Part shown: one piece after another, positions 60,809-64,000 of the stretch
How positions within the stretch are numbered: position 1 is the first letter of the stretch
How the letters are laid out: the number at the start of each line of letters is the position of its first letter
Assembly (NCBI GenBank): GCA_025499705.1
Contig: JAFMVE010000002.1
Location: 1-64,000, forward strand
Reading direction: 5' to 3'
Length of the DNA stretch: 64,000 bases
Source: Carboxylicivirga caseinilyticus
GTDB lineage: Bacteria > Bacteroidota > Bacteroidia > Bacteroidales > Marinilabiliaceae
Made by a program: the position numbers and the translations under genes
Notes under the pieces: generated by a model
The model's database searches: none
The model's input: only the letters and a program-made list of their open reading frames with translations
What the model was told of the DNA's origin: nothing

Positions 60809-63463
60809 ATGAAAAACTATCTTTTCCTCTTTCTTATAACAGTAAGCTTGTCAACCTTTTCGCAAGTAAAACAAGATGATCCGTTTAAAAGAATGGATGA
60901 AGAATATAAAGCTCTTATGGATCGGATGAACCAGGATTACGAGAAGAAAATGGAACGAATGCAGAAAGAGTATGAGGATCGCCTCGAAAAGATGAATAAA
61001 GCTTTTGAAAGTTATCTAAAAAAAGGCTTTACTGAAGTTGAGCAGATTGAAAATGAAGAAAAAATAGCTGAAGTTCCAAAGCCTATTGATCAACCTGCAT
61101 TTGAACCAGTTGTTGATGAACCCAAAGAGGTGGTTGAAGAACCTGAGCCCATCATCATACCGGCACCGGTAAAACCCGATATTGTACTGAATGAAACATC
61201 TGCTATATCCATTACCCCAATGTTGCAACTACCAGCTGATGCCGATTCTTATACGCAAAATATAAATGTCGACTTTTTTGGTTCCAATGCCGCTTTAAAG
61301 ATTGACAACCGAATGAAATCCCTGGCGTTAAAATCAGTAAAACCTCAAAGTTTTGCTCAATACTGGGAAGATTTCACTCAAACCTATTACGCAGTTTATA
61401 TTGAATCAATGGTGGCCTATGCTGAATCGAAAAACCTCAACGACTGGGGTGTTTATCAACTCGTACAGAATACGTCCAAACAATTATTTCAAGCGTCTAA
61501 TAACAAAGAAATGTGGACATGGGCAATTCTGAATCAGGCTGGTTACCAGGCAAAAATTGGCTATACTAATCAAACGGTTTGTTTATTATTACCTTTTATG
61601 CAACAGATCTATGAAAAGCCCTATTACAACATTAATGGAGATAATTTTTATCTTCTGAACACAAAGGTTAATGCCAAAAATATTTATACCTATACCGAGA
61701 GTTTTGGTGGAGCTACAAGAAAAATAGACCTGCATCTTCCATTTAGCCTGAACTTTAACGATCCATCAAATACAGTTACCCGAAAAACAAAGTTACCGGG
61801 TTCAGATGAAGCTATCAATCTGCAGCTTGACAAAACGATTATTGCCTTCCTGAACAGTTTTCCACAAACCGACAACTCAGTTTACCTCAACGCAGCCATG
61901 TCGGGAAGCCTAAAAGAAGCTTTATTTGAAGAATTAAAACCAAAGGTAGAAGGTAAATCGGAAACGGAAGCAGTGACTTACTTATTGAGCTATCTCCATA
62001 ACTCATTCGAATACAAAACAGACCGTGATCAGTTTAATTACGAAAAGATGTTCTTTCCTGATGAGATGTTTTATTATCCTTATTCCGATTGTGAGGACAG
62101 GGCTGTTTTATTTACACGACTGGTAAATGATTTGCTGGGTATGGATGTGGTGGCTCTAACTTACTTCAGTCATATGGCTGCCGCTACGGCTTTCAGTACT
62201 CCGATTGAAGGATACTCAGTGATGGTTGACGGACGTAAATATACCATTACCGATCCAACCTATATCAACGCCCCAATTGGTGCTGTGATGCCTGAATATG
62301 AGAAATACAAACCACTGGCTATCAGAATCAATAATGACAGCAGATCAAACAACATGTGGCAAATGATTGCCAGATCGCTTGAACAAGGTAATGAAGGCAA
62401 AGTGTTTATCTCAGACAGAAAAATGGCCCAGAATGGTAATTACCTTTTGTCTGGTTGGTTTAACAATCAGATAAATATTGGAGGACAAAGCTATCAGGCT
62501 TATGGAGGAACACGTGATTTATGGTATGCTGCCTTTAACGGCGGAGGCGACCTTCAATGGTTTTTACCGGTAAACTGCACCGACAATGCATTTAGTCAGG
62601 CATTTAATGTTGGTAAAGAAGGTAATATTTATTCGTTGATTAGTTATTCAGGTACTGTAAGTCTTAGCCAACGACGTTTGGCCCGAAGTGAGCAACCGGC
62701 GCATTTAATTTTAGGCTTATCTGACAAAGCCTATCCTGTGCTTAGCGACAACATTGATTTTGAAGTCCCCGAAGGTAAAAAACTAGCTTTCTATGGTAAA
62801 TATAAAGCTGATGGCACCCGAATTGATTTGCTGTCCTTCCCAACTGAGAAAGTAACTTTCGACTCACAAATTACAGTCGATTCAAACGACGAAGTGGTAG
62901 TTCGCGGAGTTGTAGGTGAAATAGAAGGTTTTACCAAAGAAGTACCCATTCTTCTTGCAAGTGCCTCATTCAGTGCCGAAGACCAGATAGAAAGTTACAT
63001 GAAGACTTTCGCCGATCAGAACTACAACAAGCATATGATTGCCTTATTCAGTGCTCTCAAACTACTGTCGCTAAATGGAGGAAGAATGTCGGGCATGACG
63101 GTTCGTAACCTGCTGAATAAAAACAATCCGGAATTTTATAAACGAAATCCTAAGATTTATGAAGGACTGCTACGCATGCAGTTTGTTGTTAATGATGCTG
63201 GTGTAATAAAGGTAGAGACCTACAAAGGAGATAACATCTCGCTTTTTTCAATGAAGATTAAAAACAACAGCAATCTGCAGATTATCCAGCCAACAGAAGA
63301 TAAATACGAGGTTAAATTCCTAAACGGAGTTCAGGTTGGTAAAGCCGTTGTATGGTATGATCTTAACTCAATAAGTATGGATGGAACTAGTGGTGATTTG
63401 GTTTTCGACTATGATAAAGACCACGCTAAAAAAACAGTCAACATTAAGGAAATTGTAGACTAA
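60809..63463 (+). CDS. Secreted coiled-coil protein with a transglutaminase-like domain
   Basis: The 884 residues begin with a signal peptide (ending TFSQ, about 19). A highly charged coiled coil (about 25-75, with DEEYKALMDRMNQDYEKKME), a proline- and glutamate-rich linker (about 80-130) and a strand-rich region follow. A transglutaminase-like core carries the conserved cysteine at C428 (SDCEDRAVLF) and an aspartate in TITDPTY. The expected catalytic histidine is not visible: its place reads EGYSVMVDG. It is therefore either inactive or uses another residue. The C-terminal 300 residues look like beta-rich domains without known motifs. I do not know the function. Confidence 0.7.
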   Translation: MKNYLFLFLITVSLSTFSQVKQDDPFKRMDEEYKALMDRMNQDYEKKMERMQKEYEDRLEKMNKAFESYLKKGFTEVEQIENEEKIAEVPKPIDQPAFEPVVDEPKEVVEEPEPIIIPAPVKPDIVLNETSAISITPMLQLPADADSYTQNINVDFFGSNAALKIDNRMKSLALKSVKPQSFAQYWEDFTQTYYAVYIESMVAYAESKNLNDWGVYQLVQNTSKQLFQASNNKEMWTWAILNQAGYQAKIGYTNQTVCLLLPFMQQIYEKPYYNINGDNFYLLNTKVNAKNIYTYTESFGGATRKIDLHLPFSLNFNDPSNTVTRKTKLPGSDEAINLQLDKTIIAFLNSFPQTDNSVYLNAAMSGSLKEALFEELKPKVEGKSETEAVTYLLSYLHNSFEYKTDRDQFNYEKMFFPDEMFYYPYSDCEDRAVLFTRLVNDLLGMDVVALTYFSHMAAATAFSTPIEGYSVMVDGRKYTITDPTYINAPIGAVMPEYEKYKPLAIRINNDSRSNNMWQMIARSLEQGNEGKVFISDRKMAQNGNYLLSGWFNNQINIGGQSYQAYGGTRDLWYAAFNGGGDLQWFLPVNCTDNAFSQAFNVGKEGNIYSLISYSGTVSLSQRRLARSEQPAHLILGLSDKAYPVLSDNIDFEVPEGKKLAFYGKYKADGTRIDLLSFPTEKVTFDSQITVDSNDEVVVRGVVGEIEGFTKEVPILLASASFSAEDQIESYMKTFADQNYNKHMIALFSALKLLSLNGGRMSGMTVRNLLNKNNPEFYKRNPKIYEGLLRMQFVVNDAGVIKVETYKGDNISLFSMKIKNNSNLQIIQPTEDKYEVKFLNGVQVGKAVVWYDLNSISMDGTSGDLVFDYDKDHAKKTVNIKEIVD

Positions 63464-63475
63464 ATAAAAATATAA

Positions 63476-63519
63476 GGATCGAATCTCCATTAGCTAAAAC
63501 ACTATTAAAGATTCGATCC
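63476..63519. terminator. Hairpin terminator between convergent genes
   Basis: GGATCGAATCT at 63476-63486 pairs exactly with AGATTCGATCC at 63509-63519 around a 22-base loop, between the stop codons of the two convergent genes. Confidence 0.65.
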
Positions 63520-63545
63520 ATTAACTTTCTCAGGTTTTGATATTT

Positions 63546-64000
63546 TTAAAATTTCAATTCTTTTTCTATTTGTAATATCAACCGGTCCTTTTTTTCTTCA
63601 GCTTCTTTTGAAATTCTGATTGCTTTCTCATTACTTTTATTTATCCTGATCAACGGAAGAAATTGAAAAAATGCAATCCAATACATCTGGGCAATTGAAA
63701 TGCCGAATAACTCAATATTGATGACCTTTCCTGCTATCACAAGCATCCCTGCAGTAATAACAAAAAGAATAATCCTTAGAGTAATTTCACTCACAACATT
63801 TTCTCGAATTATTTTCCGTGGATTCGTATGATATTTTTTATCAAAAGCATGTTGAAGACTTTCTTTCAAACTCAATTTAACTTTAATAAGCTTATTTAGA
63901 TCAAATCCCCTTTCAAAAAGAAGATTTCCTGCATACAACTGAGGCTCAATATTAATACGATTTGTATCCCTAAATAGGTCAAATAATTCATTTGATGAGC
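63546..64000 (-). CDS. Two-helix membrane protein, 5' end beyond the window
   Basis: The frame stays open to the right edge, reading at least 20 more residues upstream of the first possible start (SSNELFDLFRDTNRINIE and on), so the gene is cut by the window. At least 151 residues are visible. The order is a soluble part, a KESLQHAFDKKYHTNPRKII segment, two membrane helices (about residues 72-90 and 99-115 of the visible part) and a charged coiled tail (EEKKDRLILQIEKELKF). I do not recognise the family. A TTG at 63938 is the first start codon inside the window, but the upstream coding look makes it a false start. Confidence 0.6.
   Translation of the reverse strand, partial: SSNELFDLFRDTNRINIEPQLYAGNLLFERGFDLNKLIKVKLSLKESLQHAFDKKYHTNPRKIIRENVVSEITLRIILFVITAGMLVIAGKVINIELFGISIAQMYWIAFFQFLPLIRINKSNEKAIRISKEAEEKKDRLILQIEKELKF

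Noticed and set aside
63546-63938. A complete 130-residue protein starting at the TTG at 63938
   Set aside because: The frame continues upstream to the window edge with sensible residues, so the gene is cut and the TTG is internal.

Overview
The window is AT-rich chromosomal DNA from a member of the Bacteroidota, most likely a marine or gliding Bacteroidales/Marinilabiliales-type bacterium (inference). The signs are: type IX secretion (T9SS) parts (a PorP/SprF protein, a DUF5103 plug-type protein, and a giant SprB-like adhesin with a type B sorting domain); a complete Na+-translocating NADH:quinone reductase (nqrA-F) with apbE; a short-form AMP nucleosidase; fused branched-chain-type E1 alpha/beta; an ECF sigma factor with a TonB-like anti-sigma partner; and promoters of the Bacteroidota form TTG-N19/20-TAnnTTTG instead of -35/-10 boxes. 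Shine-Dalgarno sites are mostly weak or absent, as usual in this phylum. I see no tRNA, rRNA, CRISPR array, insertion sequence or prophage.

Layout. 1-4000: a possible broken gene end, a small membrane protein, a chemoreceptor with a c-type heme site, and a CapA-type protein. 4003-8952: a stand-alone HsdR-N nuclease-fold protein diverging from a tight five-gene run (amn, holA, rhomboid protease, gmhB-like phosphatase, class IV aminotransferase), then convergent YqgE/AlgH. 9167-13982: an NhaC-type antiporter, fused E1, and a small membrane protein. 13983-14283: a gene-free stretch holding a good candidate for a stand-alone small RNA with its own promoter and terminator. 14284-21280: apbE and nqrA-F on the minus strand. 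21449-27297: DUF5103/plug, pruA, an FtsB/DivIC-like protein, a four-helix membrane protein, a family 2 glycosyltransferase and an OmpH/Skp-like chaperone. 27468-49503: a two-gene operon of a 6982-residue adhesin and its PorP/SprF partner, about one third of the window. 49627-54412: dprA, two envelope genes, aroB-aroA. 54500-58399: a VWA surface protein diverging from an ECF sigma/anti-sigma pair. 58475-64000: a lipoprotein, an outer-membrane barrel, an SDR reductase, a transglutaminase-like secreted protein, and a gene cut by the right edge.

How the genes work together. Nqr pumps Na+ while oxidising NADH; ApbE attaches FMN to NqrB and NqrC; the NhaC antiporter can use the Na+ gradient. The giant adhesin should leave the cell through T9SS, to which the PorP/SprF partner and the plug-type protein also belong. 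OmpH/Skp would help fold outer-membrane proteins such as the barrels here.

The most interesting material is inside the giant protein. A triplet of SprB-type domains (A-B-C, about 257 residues) is present three times in tandem. Domains that have lost their first cysteine are each followed by a domain that has lost its last one, which suggests disulfides that cross domain borders. Other points are the small RNA candidate at 14094-14243, the cysteine-rich linker in fused E1, and the sigma/anti-sigma/TonB/VWA module.
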